Below, one piece after another: positions 27,408 through 36,635 of a stretch of DNA of 64,000 bases; position 1 is the stretch's first letter, and every line of letters starts with the position of its first letter. This stretch comes from Oscillospiraceae bacterium. GTDB lineage: Bacteria; Bacillota; Clostridia; Oscillospirales; Ruminococcaceae. The stretch covers positions 189,599 to 253,598 of the forward strand of contig WQXO01000001.1 of the NCBI GenBank assembly GCA_009784825.1, written 5' to 3'. Both the position numbers and the translations under genes were made by a program. The notes under the pieces are model-generated. The model was given only the letters and a program-made list of their open reading frames with translations, did no database searches and was not told where the DNA came from.

Positions 27408-27434
27408 TAATTAATAATTAATAATTAATAATTG
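27404..27434. repeat. ATTAATAATT microrepeat tract
   Basis: Four tandem TTAATAA-type units lie between the yyaL-like stop codon and the tRNA-Trp promoter. Similar tracts occur at 51908-51952, 58672-58700, 61428-61560 and 62981-63030. Confidence 0.6.
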
Positions 27435-27460
27435 ACAAGATTAAAAAAATATGTTATTAT
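27432..27460 (+). promoter_or_regulatory. promoter of tRNA-Trp and the downstream mutase
   Basis: TTGACA (27432-27437), 17 bases, TATTAT (27455-27460). The tRNA begins 11 bases later. Confidence 0.8.
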
Positions 27461-27471
27461 ACCTATTGTCG

Positions 27472-27542
27472 GGGGGCATAGTGTAATGGTAACATGCCGG
27501 TCTCCAAAACCGTTGTTGCGGGTTCGAGCCCTGCTGCCCCCG
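27472..27542 (+). tRNA. tRNA-Trp (anticodon CCA)
   Basis: A 71-base cloverleaf with acceptor GGGGGCA/TGCCCCC and discriminator G. The D loop is AATGGTAA. The anticodon loop is CTCCAAA (anticodon CCA), and the T arm is GCGGG-TTCGAGC-CCTGC-like. CCA is not encoded. Confidence 0.95.
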
Positions 27543-27605
27543 TCGTTTTGGAACTTTCCGCCGTCTTCTGTGATGGCGGTTTTGACTATAATTAAGGAGC
27601 GATTT

Positions 27606-29345
27606 ATGGACAAAAAGATTTTGGAAAAATATCAAGAGTGGGTAAAAAATGTCGGCAAGGATAAGGATTTAGAAATCGAATTAAAAAGAATTGAGGGGAA
27701 TTCGGCGGAAATTGAAGACCGCTTTTATCGGGAATTAGAGTTCGGGACGGGAGGGCTTCGAGGAGTTATCGGGGCGGGAACCAACCGAATGAACTATTAT
27801 ACCGTGGCACGGGCTACACAGGGAATGGCGGATTTTATATCGGCACACAACCCGACCCCGTCTGTTGCAATCGCTTATGACAGCAGGAACAAGTCGGCGT
27901 TTTTCGCAAGAACTGCCGCTGAGGTTATGGCGGGCAACGGCATTAAATGCTACATCTATAGCGAGCTTATGCCCACACCTATGCTGAGCTTTGCCATTCG
28001 TAATCTTTCGTGTGCGGCAGGGATAGTCATCACTGCAAGCCACAACCCCGCTAAGTATAACGGGTATAAGGCCTACGGAAGTGACGGCTGTCAATTAGGG
28101 TTGGAGGATTCGGAGGCTATACTTTACAGGATTTCACGGCTTAATGAGTTTAAGGACATTAAAACAATTGATTTTGATACAGCATTCGAGAAAAGCTTGA
28201 TTACTTTTATTGATTCAAAGGTCATTGACGAGTATTTCAAGAGTGTTCGGGCGGAATCCATTCATAAGGACATATGCAAGAATTCGGGGCTGCGTGTGGT
28301 ATATACCCCGCTTAACGGTGCGGGTAATAAGCCGGTGCGTCGTGTTTTGAAAGAAATCGGCATTACAGATGTGATTGTTGTTCCCGAGCAGGAAAAGCCC
28401 GACGGCAATTTCCCGACCTGTCCTTATCCCAATCCCGAATTTAAGGAGGCGTTGGAGGTGGGTTTGGCACTCTGTCGGCGGGAAATGCCCGATTTGTTAT
28501 TAGCCACCGACCCTGATTGTGACCGAGTGGGCATTGCTGTTCCGAAAACCCCCAACGGTATAGAATATGAGCTGTTTTCCGGGAATGAAGTGGGGGCAAT
28601 GCTCCTTGAATATATTTGCCGTGAGCGTAAGGCTCTCAACACCTTGCCGAAGGGTGCGGTTACGGTTAAGTCAATCGTGTCTACCCAAATCGCCGATAAG
28701 ATTGCCGAGAAATACGGCGTTAAGTCCATTGATGTTTTGACGGGGTTTAAGTTCATCGGGGAGCAGGCGGGTAAATTAGAGGAAATCGGCGAGGAAGAGA
28801 AGTTCATCTTCGGGTGGGAGGAAAGCTACGGTTATCTCCCCGGCAGTTATGTTCGGGATAAGGACGCTGTTGCCGCCTCCATGATGATTTGCGAGATGGC
28901 GGCGTTCTACCGCACGAAGGGTATGTCGCTGATTGACGCACGCTCTGCCATGTATAAGGAATACGGCTGTTATTTCCACAAGACCGACAACATCGCTTTC
29001 GAGGGGTCTTCCGGAATGGGTAAGATGAAAGCCATTATGAGTAAGATACGCTCCTCCTGCCCGAAAACCATTGCGGGGCGTGATACGGTAGTTTTTACCG
29101 ATTATGCCGAGAGAACTGTTACCGATTTAATAAATAATTGGCATCCGCCGAAAAGCACCGAGCTTCCTAAGTCTGACGTGGTGAAGCTGATGTTGGTGGA
29201 CGGCTCTTCCATTATTGTTCGCCCGTCGGGGACTGAGCCTAAGCTCAAGATTTATTATACCTGTGTTGCGGATACTTTTGACGAGGCAGGGGCGGTTCAA
29301 GCGTTAATTGCGGAAGAATTTGCCAAATTAATCGGAATTACGTAG
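27606..29345 (+). CDS. phospho-sugar mutase (phosphoglucomutase/phosphomannomutase)
   Basis: The ATG at 27606 follows AAGGAGCG by 7 bases. A longer reading frame from upstream would run through the tRNA and is rejected. The 579-residue enzyme interconverts hexose 1- and 6-phosphates. The phosphoserine loop TASHNPAKYNGYK lies near residue 145. The metal loop DPDCDRVG is near 303, the sugar-binding loop WEESYGYLPG near 407, and the phosphate-binding loop RPSGTEPKLKIYY near 547. All four active-site loops are intact, and the length fits the about 580-residue PgcA-type alpha-phosphoglucomutases of Firmicutes. It shares a transcript with tRNA-Trp unless an internal promoter exists. Confidence 0.94.
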   Translation: MDKKILEKYQEWVKNVGKDKDLEIELKRIEGNSAEIEDRFYRELEFGTGGLRGVIGAGTNRMNYYTVARATQGMADFISAHNPTPSVAIAYDSRNKSAFFARTAAEVMAGNGIKCYIYSELMPTPMLSFAIRNLSCAAGIVITASHNPAKYNGYKAYGSDGCQLGLEDSEAILYRISRLNEFKDIKTIDFDTAFEKSLITFIDSKVIDEYFKSVRAESIHKDICKNSGLRVVYTPLNGAGNKPVRRVLKEIGITDVIVVPEQEKPDGNFPTCPYPNPEFKEALEVGLALCRREMPDLLLATDPDCDRVGIAVPKTPNGIEYELFSGNEVGAMLLEYICRERKALNTLPKGAVTVKSIVSTQIADKIAEKYGVKSIDVLTGFKFIGEQAGKLEEIGEEEKFIFGWEESYGYLPGSYVRDKDAVAASMMICEMAAFYRTKGMSLIDARSAMYKEYGCYFHKTDNIAFEGSSGMGKMKAIMSKIRSSCPKTIAGRDTVVFTDYAERTVTDLINNWHPPKSTELPKSDVVKLMLVDGSSIIVRPSGTEPKLKIYYTCVADTFDEAGAVQALIAEEFAKLIGIT

Positions 29346-29378
29346 AATTAAGCATAGATAATTTAGTAATATTGCATA

Positions 29379-29408
29379 TTGACGAAATGTATATTTTAAT
29401 GGTAAAAT
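29379..29408 (+). promoter_or_regulatory. promoter of the lipoprotein pair
   Basis: TTGACG (29379-29384), 18 bases, TAAAAT (29403-29408), about 50 bases upstream of the first lipoprotein ATG. Confidence 0.6.
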
Positions 29409-29456
29409 ATAAGTTAAGGTTGTGTAAACCAAAATAACACGAAAGGGATTTTATTC

Positions 29457-30452
29457 ATGAAAAAAAGATTACTCACTTTATTATTGGCAAGCGTTATGCT
29501 GTTAGCTCTTACAGCATGTCCCGCTGACAGCGGTGGCGGAAACGACACATTAGCGACAACACCGGCAGGCGACGTTACAACAACGGGCGACGGCGACGCT
29601 ACCGGCGATGCTACCGATGCTGCTGCAACAACAGCAGGCGGCGGAGATACTCCTTCCGCAGGTGCGACAAACAATTATACCGGTCCGACAGAAGCAAAAG
29701 ACTTTAACTTTTTAGTTATGAGCTTCATTTGTAAAGAGTTTGAGGTTGGCCCGGGTTCAAACTTCTGTATCGGTAACAGCATAGGCGACGAGCTTCCGAA
29801 GAGGAACAACGAGTCTAACGACATCATCAGCTTGTTATATCAGCAGACAGCTAACACAGACGGCGACGGTGCTTCCAGAAACCCCAACGGTTTCTTAGTT
29901 AGCGAAAACGGCGAATTCTGGTGGAATATCTCCCACATCACCGCTTCGTTCATTCTTGAGGATGTAGGCAGTGAGTTCGGCTGTGTTCCCTCTGACTTCA
30001 CCTATATTCAACCGTATATGCAAATGGGCGGCGGCCCGGGCGTGGGTCCGAGATGGGACTGGTGGTCTCCCAATGACCCGTCAATCAACCTTATGTATGT
30101 TGACGGCAACCCCGAAGGCGAAATGCTTTCCGATTTCGGCTCCGGTAATGTACTTACTGTAACATGGGATATTAATGCGTTTTATGCGGCGTTCGGCGAA
30201 ACTGAAGCTATTGCGGGCGACACCTCCGGCGATGATTGGAAACCGGGTAACGGATTACAGAAATTCGGTATACAAACAGGACGTTCTACCGATAACTTTG
30301 ACGCATACGACTCTACCATTAAATTAAAAGTCAGCTGGTATGACGTTGAAATTTTCGTACACGACATTGATATATTCATGGATTTCGTGGCAATCGCAAG
30401 TGATTTGACCGGCGAAGCATGGGACGACAGCTTGAAAGTTACTCAAGTGTAA
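29457..30452 (+). CDS. secreted lipoprotein of unknown family, copy 1
   Basis: The 331-residue protein has a lipoprotein signal ending LALTAC (lipidated Cys about 21). A Gly/Asp/Thr-rich linker (about residues 22-75, GDGDATGDATDAAATTAGGG) and a beta-rich outer domain follow. It is a paralog of the next gene. The segment from the lipobox into the linker (CPADSGGGNDTLATT) is identical in both, and NGEFWWNISHITASF, LKFGIQTG-like and WYDVEIFVHDIDIFMDFV recur with changes. No known domain is recognised. The repeated WxxVEVFVRD signature suggests a carbohydrate-binding or surface-display role, not shown. Codon use is cleaner and more biased than its neighbours, hinting at high expression. Confidence 0.72.
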   Translation: MKKRLLTLLLASVMLLALTACPADSGGGNDTLATTPAGDVTTTGDGDATGDATDAAATTAGGGDTPSAGATNNYTGPTEAKDFNFLVMSFICKEFEVGPGSNFCIGNSIGDELPKRNNESNDIISLLYQQTANTDGDGASRNPNGFLVSENGEFWWNISHITASFILEDVGSEFGCVPSDFTYIQPYMQMGGGPGVGPRWDWWSPNDPSINLMYVDGNPEGEMLSDFGSGNVLTVTWDINAFYAAFGETEAIAGDTSGDDWKPGNGLQKFGIQTGRSTDNFDAYDSTIKLKVSWYDVEIFVHDIDIFMDFVAIASDLTGEAWDDSLKVTQV

Positions 30453-30464
30453 AATTTAATCGAC

Positions 30465-30515
30465 ACAGCGGAATATGCGGGCGGTTTTTAAACCGCCTGT
30501 GTTGTCCGCTGTTTT
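30465..30515 (+). terminator. nested hairpin between the lipoprotein paralogs
   Basis: Outer arms ACAGCGGA (30465-30472) and TCCGCTGT (30505-30512) enclose GGCGGTTT-TT-AAACCGCC. A short T run follows, so it is probably a partial terminator that lets some transcription into copy 2. Confidence 0.65.
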
Positions 30516-30546
30516 GATATTTAATTATTCTTAAGGAGAGATAATA

Positions 30547-31494
30547 ATGAAATTAAACAAGAAAATTTTTGCTGTTTTAATGGCGATTACTATGGTTTTT
30601 GTACTTACGGCATGTCCTGCTGACAGCGGTGGCGGAAACGACACATTAGCGACAACTACAGCGGGTGACGCTGTTGCTACAGGCGACGGCGACGCTACCG
30701 GCGATGATACCCCCTCGACTACAGCGGGTGGCACAACCACTCCCGCAGGACCGGGGCATAATTTCCCCACAGATGCACAGGATTTTGATTTTGTTGTTAT
30801 GCAGTTCAACTGCCGTGAGTTCAACATTCGTGACAGCGGAAGAATGATGCTCGGCGACAACATGGATTCAAAAAGAAATGATGCAAAGGACGCTGTTCGT
30901 TCGGCGTTCCAGCAGGAAAATGATTTTGACGAAAACAGCGAGTTCATCGACTATCGTTTCCTTATTACACAAAACGGCGAGTTCTGGAGCAGTGTTTCCC
31001 ATATTACTGCGACATTTTATTTAGAGTTCATCGAATGTGTGGATGACCCCTCTATGACCGCTGAAGAAGCCGCAATTGATATTGGGTTCATGCAGGAATA
31101 TGTTCAGCTCGGCGGGTTGACCGGAAGTGACGGCTGGTATTTCAACAGTGACAGAACTAAGGAAAATGTTGTTCAACAGTATGACGAGTGGGGTTTCGGC
31201 TCAGACTATGTAATGGAAATTATATGGGATATTGGGTTGGAGATGGACGAACACGGTACACTTGACATTGCTGATAAAGACGTGGAAATCGGCGGTCAGT
31301 CAAGGGGCGGCGGCGTTTTGAAGTTCGGTATTCAAATCGGTAACGACGGAATTGACGAGTATCGCCTTAAAATTTGCTGGACGAGTGTTGAAGTATTCGT
31401 GAGGGATATGGATTTGTTCAACCAGTATGTTGATGCAGTAAGTGCGGTAAACGGTGCGGTGTTCTCTGACAACGTGAAGATTACTGCTGTTTAA
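30547..31494 (+). CDS. secreted lipoprotein of unknown family, copy 2
   Basis: The 315-residue paralog of the previous gene has a lipoprotein signal ending VLTAC and the same CPADSGGGNDTLATT start to its Gly/Thr/Asp-rich linker. The outer domain repeats FVVMQFNCREFNI, NGEFWSSVSHITATF, KFGIQIGND and CWTSVEVFVRDMDLF. It ends DNVKITAV, matching DSLKVTQV of copy 1, so the stop is natural. Function unknown. An 18-base gap carrying AAAGGAGG separates it from the small NPQTG-peptide gene. Confidence 0.72.
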   Translation: MKLNKKIFAVLMAITMVFVLTACPADSGGGNDTLATTTAGDAVATGDGDATGDDTPSTTAGGTTTPAGPGHNFPTDAQDFDFVVMQFNCREFNIRDSGRMMLGDNMDSKRNDAKDAVRSAFQQENDFDENSEFIDYRFLITQNGEFWSSVSHITATFYLEFIECVDDPSMTAEEAAIDIGFMQEYVQLGGLTGSDGWYFNSDRTKENVVQQYDEWGFGSDYVMEIIWDIGLEMDEHGTLDIADKDVEIGGQSRGGGVLKFGIQIGNDGIDEYRLKICWTSVEVFVRDMDLFNQYVDAVSAVNGAVFSDNVKITAV

Positions 31495-31511
31495 TAAAGG
31501 AGGCGGGTGTC

Positions 31512-31664
31512 TTGGAGTTTAATCCACAAACCGGAATTGACCTGTGGGCTGTCATTATCCCTGCGGCGGCGGCCTTGGTGGTTTTGGTTGTTATGGCTGT
31601 CATAGGTAAGAAAGCCAAAAACAAGAACAAGGGTAAAACCAAAAAAAATATTAAGAAAAAATAA
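31512..31664 (+). CDS. 50-residue membrane peptide resembling a stand-alone sortase sorting signal
   Basis: A TTG start at 31512 is preceded by AAAGGAGG at a good distance. The 50-residue product begins [18 protein letters not shown], continues as one hydrophobic helix (about residues 11-32), and ends in a Lys-rich tail ([19 protein letters not shown]). NPQTG plus helix plus positive tail is exactly the layout of a C-terminal cell-wall sorting signal. Here it stands alone as its own gene. It is out of frame with the lipoprotein upstream, but its frame is open back to 31470. It could be a tiny membrane protein, a decoy or substrate for sortase, or the relic of a longer surface protein. Confidence 0.6.
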   Translation: MEFNPQTGIDLWAVIIPAAAALVVLVVMAVIGKKAKNKNKGKTKKNIKKK

Positions 31665-31665
31665 T

Positions 31666-31693
31666 GTAGGGGACGTCCTGTGTGGCGTCCCTA
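31666..31693. repeat. GTAGGGGACG palindromic repeat
   Basis: GTAGGGGACGTCC and GGCGTCCCTAC form a hairpin with one bulge, a shorter relative of the 8355-8426 element. It may end transcription after the small membrane peptide. Confidence 0.5.
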
Positions 31694-31713
31694 CCATTGA
31701 GGAGAGCATAATT

Positions 31714-32709
31714 ATGAGCGTAAAAATTATTGGTTTAAAAGCGTTGCCCGGAATTCCGTGGCAGGATAAGCCGGCGGGGTGTAAGGACGTTATTTGGCGT
31801 TACAGCGAGAACCCCATTATTCTTCGTGACCAGTTAAAATGCAGTAACTCCATTTTTAACAGTGCCGTTGTGCCGTTCGGGGATAAGTATGCGGGGGTGT
31901 TCCGTGTTGACGACCGCAGACGGAATATGCAGCTGCACGTCGGGTTCTCTGATGACGCAGTTAAATGGGATATTGCTGAGGAACGCATTGATTGGATTAA
32001 CGAAGACCCCAAGACTGCCGAGGCTAATCCGTGGCAGTATGGGTATGACCCTCGTGTGGTTTTCATTGAAGACCGCTGGTGGGTAACGTGGTGCAACTCT
32101 TATGCGTGGAAGCCGACTATCGGGATTGGGTATACCTTCGATTTCAAGAAGTTTTATCAAATTGAAAATGCGTTCCTGCCCTTCAACCGTAACGGCGTGC
32201 TGTTCCCGAGGAAAATCAACAACAAGTATGTTATGTTCTCCCGCCCGTCGGATTCCGGGCATACGCCTTTCGGTGATATATACATTTCGCAGTCACCCGA
32301 TATGAAGTATTGGGGTGAGCATAGGCATGTTATGGCACCGGGGAACGGTTGGGAATCGAAGAAAATCGGTGCAGGCCCTATACCTATTGAAACAAGCGAG
32401 GGTTGGTTGGTAATTTATCATGGGGTGTTAGAGTCCTGTAACGGGTTTGTATACAGCTTCGGAGCAGTAATATTGGACATTGACGAACCGTGGAAGGTTA
32501 AGTATCGCTGTTCAGAATATCTGTTAAGCCCGCAGAAAGACTATGAATGCTGGGGTGACGTTCCGAATGTGGCGTTCCCGTGTGCAGCTTTATGTGACCC
32601 CGATTCCGGGAAGCTGGCGATATATTATGGTTGTGCCGATACGCATGTGGGAATGGCGTTCGCACAGGTAGATGAGTTAGTCGAGTATGTCAAGAAGCAT
32701 TCTTATTAA
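31714..32709 (+). CDS. GH130-family mannoside phosphorylase-like enzyme
   Basis: The 331-residue five-bladed beta-propeller resembles GH130 phosphorylases acting on beta-1,4-mannosides, best known from Ruminococcus albus. Family signatures include [36 protein letters not shown] (residues about 32-67), with the likely catalytic Asp region in [20 protein letters not shown] (near 110). [17 protein letters not shown] and [23 protein letters not shown], carrying phosphate/sugar contacts, follow. Length fits the GH130_2 type (about 330). There is no signal peptide, so it works in the cytoplasm on imported oligosaccharides. No sugar transporter is adjacent. The GGAG-type ribosome site is 9 bases upstream. 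Confidence 0.9.
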   Translation: MSVKIIGLKALPGIPWQDKPAGCKDVIWRYSENPIILRDQLKCSNSIFNSAVVPFGDKYAGVFRVDDRRRNMQLHVGFSDDAVKWDIAEERIDWINEDPKTAEANPWQYGYDPRVVFIEDRWWVTWCNSYAWKPTIGIGYTFDFKKFYQIENAFLPFNRNGVLFPRKINNKYVMFSRPSDSGHTPFGDIYISQSPDMKYWGEHRHVMAPGNGWESKKIGAGPIPIETSEGWLVIYHGVLESCNGFVYSFGAVILDIDEPWKVKYRCSEYLLSPQKDYECWGDVPNVAFPCAALCDPDSGKLAIYYGCADTHVGMAFAQVDELVEYVKKHSY

Positions 32710-32733
32710 GGAAATGGCGACATAAAAAAAAGC

Positions 32734-32762
32734 GGGCGACCAAAGGTCGCCCCTACTTTTTG
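32734..32762. terminator. bidirectional terminator between GH130 and the kinase-like gene
   Basis: GGGCGACC (32734-32741) and GGTCGCCC (32745-32752) form a tight 3-base-loop hairpin with an A run on the left and a T run on the right, serving both converging genes. Confidence 0.8.
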
Positions 32763-32764
32763 TT

Positions 32765-35700
32765 TTATTTTTGCTCATTGTATTTTGCGAGGGATTTGAG
32801 ATAAACATTTTTGCAATTCTCTATCTCAACGAGAAAGAGGGTTTCCATTTTATCCTCTACTTCTTGGGGTTTCATTATAAATCTATCAATGTTATATAGA
32901 TTATAAATGAAACCTTTGCTTTTGCTGTATTGGTCAACCAAATTTCCGTATGAGGCATGAACCATAGATAAGGCTTCGAGCTTTTTGGTTCTTTCGGTAT
33001 GTTTTTTGAAATACTCGGGGTTTCCCATTTTCAGGTTGTCAGTATTTATCATAGCGAAAGACAGGTATCTCATATCCTTATAATTGTTTTTAATGTGCTC
33101 GAGGTCTGCCATTTCGGGAGTAAAATTATAATCGAGGGTCAGGTCAATAATTTGAGAAATCCACGACTCTCTTTTTTCCTGTTCTCCGGAAAGATAATCG
33201 TCGATAACCTGCCTGTCTCTGTCACGTTTTAGTTCTTCGTCAGGGGTAGTCGGATTACCGTTTCTGTCCCGCTTATATCCGGTCAGCAGAGCAACCATAA
33301 TTCGTCTTTCATCTCTAACATTTTTTAAACCGAGCTCAAGTGCTTTTTCATCGAAATATTCCATAGAGTTTCTCGAAGCAGTTATTATATCAACCATTTC
33401 AAGCATTAATTGTTTAGAGGTTTCGTCGCTGCCGAACGTAAGCTCATTGGGTGCCGTATTTTCTAAAACCTGACGGCGTTTCTCTACTTCGTCGTATTTA
33501 ATTGGGTTTCGTTCCGCGTACCATGCCTCACGCTCATCCTTAAACATGAACGCACCATCTCTGTTTTCGGACATGTCCAATTTTCTTTCATTACAAAGAT
33601 GTGTGAAGAAAGTGCGATATTCCTCCCGAAGCCCCTGCTTCCTTGCGAGAATGGAATTGTAAGCATTGGTTTTCTTTTCGCTTACCTCTGTACCGTATTT
33701 CTCGTCAAGCATAGGGGTGAACATATTCATGTATTCTGTGTTGTCCATTTGCTCCATTCTCTGAATTTGAGGGAGAACGTCATTGAGGTTTAGAGCGAGC
33801 TTATTCTCCTTGAACTGTCTGAATATGACATTGTATATGGTTTCGTTGGAGTGGGGTTTAAATGTTTCACTCATATGCTCGGAGCCGGGGTCTTTCATTT
33901 TCGAGAATGACGCTTCCTTGTCAAACGCACATAAATGCCCGTCTACTTTTCTGAACAGGAAGTTTTCCCCCTTGGTGTCGAAGTTACACAACAGCCAGTC
34001 AAGGGTATGCTCACGCAGAATCTCTTGTTTAATTTGTGGGGTTAGTTCAATAGGGGTTTCTCCCGGGGGGAGGTTGGTTTGTTCGGGGTTGACCTGCCAC
34101 TTAAATAAATCGGGGGCATTGTCCTCTTTTTCTACAAGCTCCTGGAACGAACCAAGCACCTTACCTTTAGAATCACGGTAAGTGAAAGCGGGTATAGAGT
34201 ATTCACCGCACAGGTATTGCTGGAGCTTGCTGGCACCCTCGGTGACGACTGCCGCCGAGGCCTTCGCCATTCCTAAGCAGTTGACCGCTTCCTTAAACAG
34301 GTATTTCTTTGCGGGGGTAACGCTTTGGTCTTCAAAAATATACATTGGCTTTGTTCCGCCGAAGGTCGCCCTGCCCACGTTGGTTAATGTTCGCCCTTCA
34401 GGGGTTGTAATCTTTGTATCCTCACGGGATACGGGGTGAACCTTACGGAACACGCTTTTGGCGAGGTCGTACCATTGATGGCGTTTGAAGGTTTTAAGCT
34501 CACGTTCACGAAGCTTCGGGTCTTGGATAAGCGTGATTTTGTATTCCCGTCTTAACGAATCGGCTTCTAAGACGGCTTTTTCCTTTTCCTCCATTGCTTT
34601 CACACGCAATTCACCCATAGGCAGAGAGCGGGCATATTCATCTAACGCCTTGACCCTGTCTGCCATTGACCTGTACTTGATACCTAATTGAACGCTTTCG
34701 GTGTTTTCGCCGATGTTTTCTGCACGTCTTTGCTCACGCAATTGTACAAGCTCCACCATTAACAGGCTGCGGTTGAGGACTTTCCGTTTTTGCTCAGTCG
34801 TGAGACTTCCCCCTTTGTTTTTACGTAACATTCCCGATTTCATGTTTTGGCTGAGGGCAGTGAACGAGGGGGCTTGCTTGTTAATATAAGCGTTGGCGTT
34901 AATTTTGATTTCCACGGGCTGGTCTGCGGGTTCGCCGGTAAATCTGAATTCTTCCTTTTTAATCCGGGCAAGCTCAATTGCATAGTCTTCTTTTGTAATG
35001 TCATTGCTCCCCCGCATTTTGTCAAGATTAATCTGTTCTTTTTGCCGTTGTAAATCGGTGAAGAAATTACGGTATTCGTCCCTTAACTGAACCTTACGTT
35101 TCAGAATAAGGTCATGTGCTTTTTCCCGTTCCATATTCGGATACAGCAGGTCACCCGCCTTACCGTATTTCTGGTCGAGAACTTGGTCAAACATTTTCAT
35201 GTATTCAGCGTTTGACATACTCTCAATCCTTTCGATTTGGGGGAGAAAGTCTTGAAAGTTAATTTCTTCTTTTCCTTGGATATAGCGTGAGAACAGGACA
35301 TTATACAGCGTGTTTTCCGAGTGGGGGGCATAGTCGGTGTTCATGTGCTTCGCCCCGTCCTTATGCAGCTTCATGAACGAGGTTTCCTTGTCTAAGGCAA
35401 TCATTTTCCCGTCATTTCGTTGAATGAAGTTTTCGCCCTTTGTGTCATAGTTACACATCAGCCAGTCAAGGGTATGCTCACGAATTACGTCCTTTTTTAT
35501 ATCCTCCGGCAGGGGTTCAAAGTCGGATTTCTTCTGCCACTCGAATAAATCAAACCCACCTCTCTGAACGTCAATAACCTCTTGGAACGAGCCTAACACC
35601 CGCCCTGTTTTTTCATCCTTTGCGAAGAATGCGGCAACTGCACTCCCCGGACTTAGAATGCTCTGCAGCTTATATGCACTTTCGGTGACGATTGCCCCCT

Positions 35701-36619
35701 CGGGGCGGTCAAAGCCTGCACAGCCTACCGCCTCTTTAAAGAAGTATTGCTTGTAGCCCGTCACTACACCGTCTCGAAGAATGGGGGCGTTACGGTCTTC
35801 AAAGGTAAACATAGCCTTGGTCGAGCCTAAGAAAGCCCTGCCTACGTTGACTAATTTCTTCCCGTCTACTTCATATGTAGCGTCCTCATGTGACAGGGAA
35901 ATATCCTTTCGGAAAAGCGACGCTAAGGTATCGAAGTTACGGTGGCGGTTGTATACCGTTTGTTCTTCCTTGCGGTGTTTTTCGTCGGGTATTTCTGCGA
36001 TTTTCAACTGATATTTCAGCTTATACGCCTCGAAATGCTGTTCTTCCTTTAACTTCATGGCGTCGGCACGCTCCTTCGAGCCTAACGGGAGCGACCGTGC
36101 GAAGTGGGTGAACAGGCTTGCTTTTTTCTGTTGCAACTCATAACTTGCTTCCAACTTTTCAATTGGTGTCCAATTTTTGTTGTCAATCAGTTTAACCTCA
36201 TGCTCAAGATTGAGTTCTTTAATTTGTTCTTGAAGATGTTTTTTCTCCGCTTTCATCGTTGCAGAGGTCACTGCACCGGTTTCTGCGGCGAATTCTCGGT
36301 CTGCCCTTAATCTCTTAACTTCATCAAGGTTACTGCGACGTTGTTTAAGTAGCTGTTGCCGCTTTTTGCGTTCGGAACGCTCCATAGTCTTGCTGTCGTT
36401 GTGCAGAGTTAATTCCTCGCGTTGTATAGCAAGCTTTAATTCTGTAGGCACAATATACTCATCTTCATATATGGATTCCTGTTTAAATCGGTCAAGCTCT
36501 TTTTGCCGTTCTTCTTTCATGGTGTCTTTGATTACGTCCTGCACCGGCTGTTGAAAAACGGGCTGTTGTATTTGTTGTTGTTGATTAACTTGTAAGCCTT
36601 GGTCTTCGGGTCCGCTCAT
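32765..36619 (-). CDS. 1284-residue protein with duplicated PI3/4-kinase-like domain, probable CIS cargo
   Basis: No named family was recognised for the whole protein. The first about 30 residues are Gln-rich (NQQQQIQQPVFQQPVQ). Two homologous units of about 490 residues follow. Each has a charged helical part (ARSLPLGSKERADAMKLKEE near 174; ARSLPMGELRVKAMEEKEK near 663) and a kinase-like part. Matched motifs are FFKEAVGC (near 293) and LFKEAVNC (near 774), GSFQEVI and GSFQELV, REHTLDWLMCNYDTKGENF (near 380) and its twin near 869, ALDKETSF and AFDKEASF. This order (Lys, hinge, D-x-x-x-x-N loop, Asp) is that of PI3/4-kinase-like and related atypical kinases. Both copies look intact. About residues 1030-1284 are a unique helical tail. 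An acetyltransferase-like gene lies 16 bases upstream. Function as an injected effector is inference. Confidence 0.65.
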   Translation of the reverse strand: MSGPEDQGLQVNQQQQIQQPVFQQPVQDVIKDTMKEERQKELDRFKQESIYEDEYIVPTELKLAIQREELTLHNDSKTMERSERKKRQQLLKQRRSNLDEVKRLRADREFAAETGAVTSATMKAEKKHLQEQIKELNLEHEVKLIDNKNWTPIEKLEASYELQQKKASLFTHFARSLPLGSKERADAMKLKEEQHFEAYKLKYQLKIAEIPDEKHRKEEQTVYNRHRNFDTLASLFRKDISLSHEDATYEVDGKKLVNVGRAFLGSTKAMFTFEDRNAPILRDGVVTGYKQYFFKEAVGCAGFDRPEGAIVTESAYKLQSILSPGSAVAAFFAKDEKTGRVLGSFQEVIDVQRGGFDLFEWQKKSDFEPLPEDIKKDVIREHTLDWLMCNYDTKGENFIQRNDGKMIALDKETSFMKLHKDGAKHMNTDYAPHSENTLYNVLFSRYIQGKEEINFQDFLPQIERIESMSNAEYMKMFDQVLDQKYGKAGDLLYPNMEREKAHDLILKRKVQLRDEYRNFFTDLQRQKEQINLDKMRGSNDITKEDYAIELARIKKEEFRFTGEPADQPVEIKINANAYINKQAPSFTALSQNMKSGMLRKNKGGSLTTEQKRKVLNRSLLMVELVQLREQRRAENIGENTESVQLGIKYRSMADRVKALDEYARSLPMGELRVKAMEEKEKAVLEADSLRREYKITLIQDPKLRERELKTFKRHQWYDLAKSVFRKVHPVSREDTKITTPEGRTLTNVGRATFGGTKPMYIFEDQSVTPAKKYLFKEAVNCLGMAKASAAVVTEGASKLQQYLCGEYSIPAFTYRDSKGKVLGSFQELVEKEDNAPDLFKWQVNPEQTNLPPGETPIELTPQIKQEILREHTLDWLLCNFDTKGENFLFRKVDGHLCAFDKEASFSKMKDPGSEHMSETFKPHSNETIYNVIFRQFKENKLALNLNDVLPQIQRMEQMDNTEYMNMFTPMLDEKYGTEVSEKKTNAYNSILARKQGLREEYRTFFTHLCNERKLDMSENRDGAFMFKDEREAWYAERNPIKYDEVEKRRQVLENTAPNELTFGSDETSKQLMLEMVDIITASRNSMEYFDEKALELGLKNVRDERRIMVALLTGYKRDRNGNPTTPDEELKRDRDRQVIDDYLSGEQEKRESWISQIIDLTLDYNFTPEMADLEHIKNNYKDMRYLSFAMINTDNLKMGNPEYFKKHTERTKKLEALSMVHASYGNLVDQYSKSKGFIYNLYNIDRFIMKPQEVEDKMETLFLVEIENCKNVYLKSLAKYNEQK

Positions 36620-36635
36620 GTTCTTACCCCCTTCC

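Noticed and set aside
31470..31664. Frameshift fusion of lipoprotein copy 2 with the NPQTG peptide
   Set aside because: The lipoprotein stop matches that of its paralog, and the small gene has its own AAAGGAGG and TTG start, so separate genes fit better. Not excluded.
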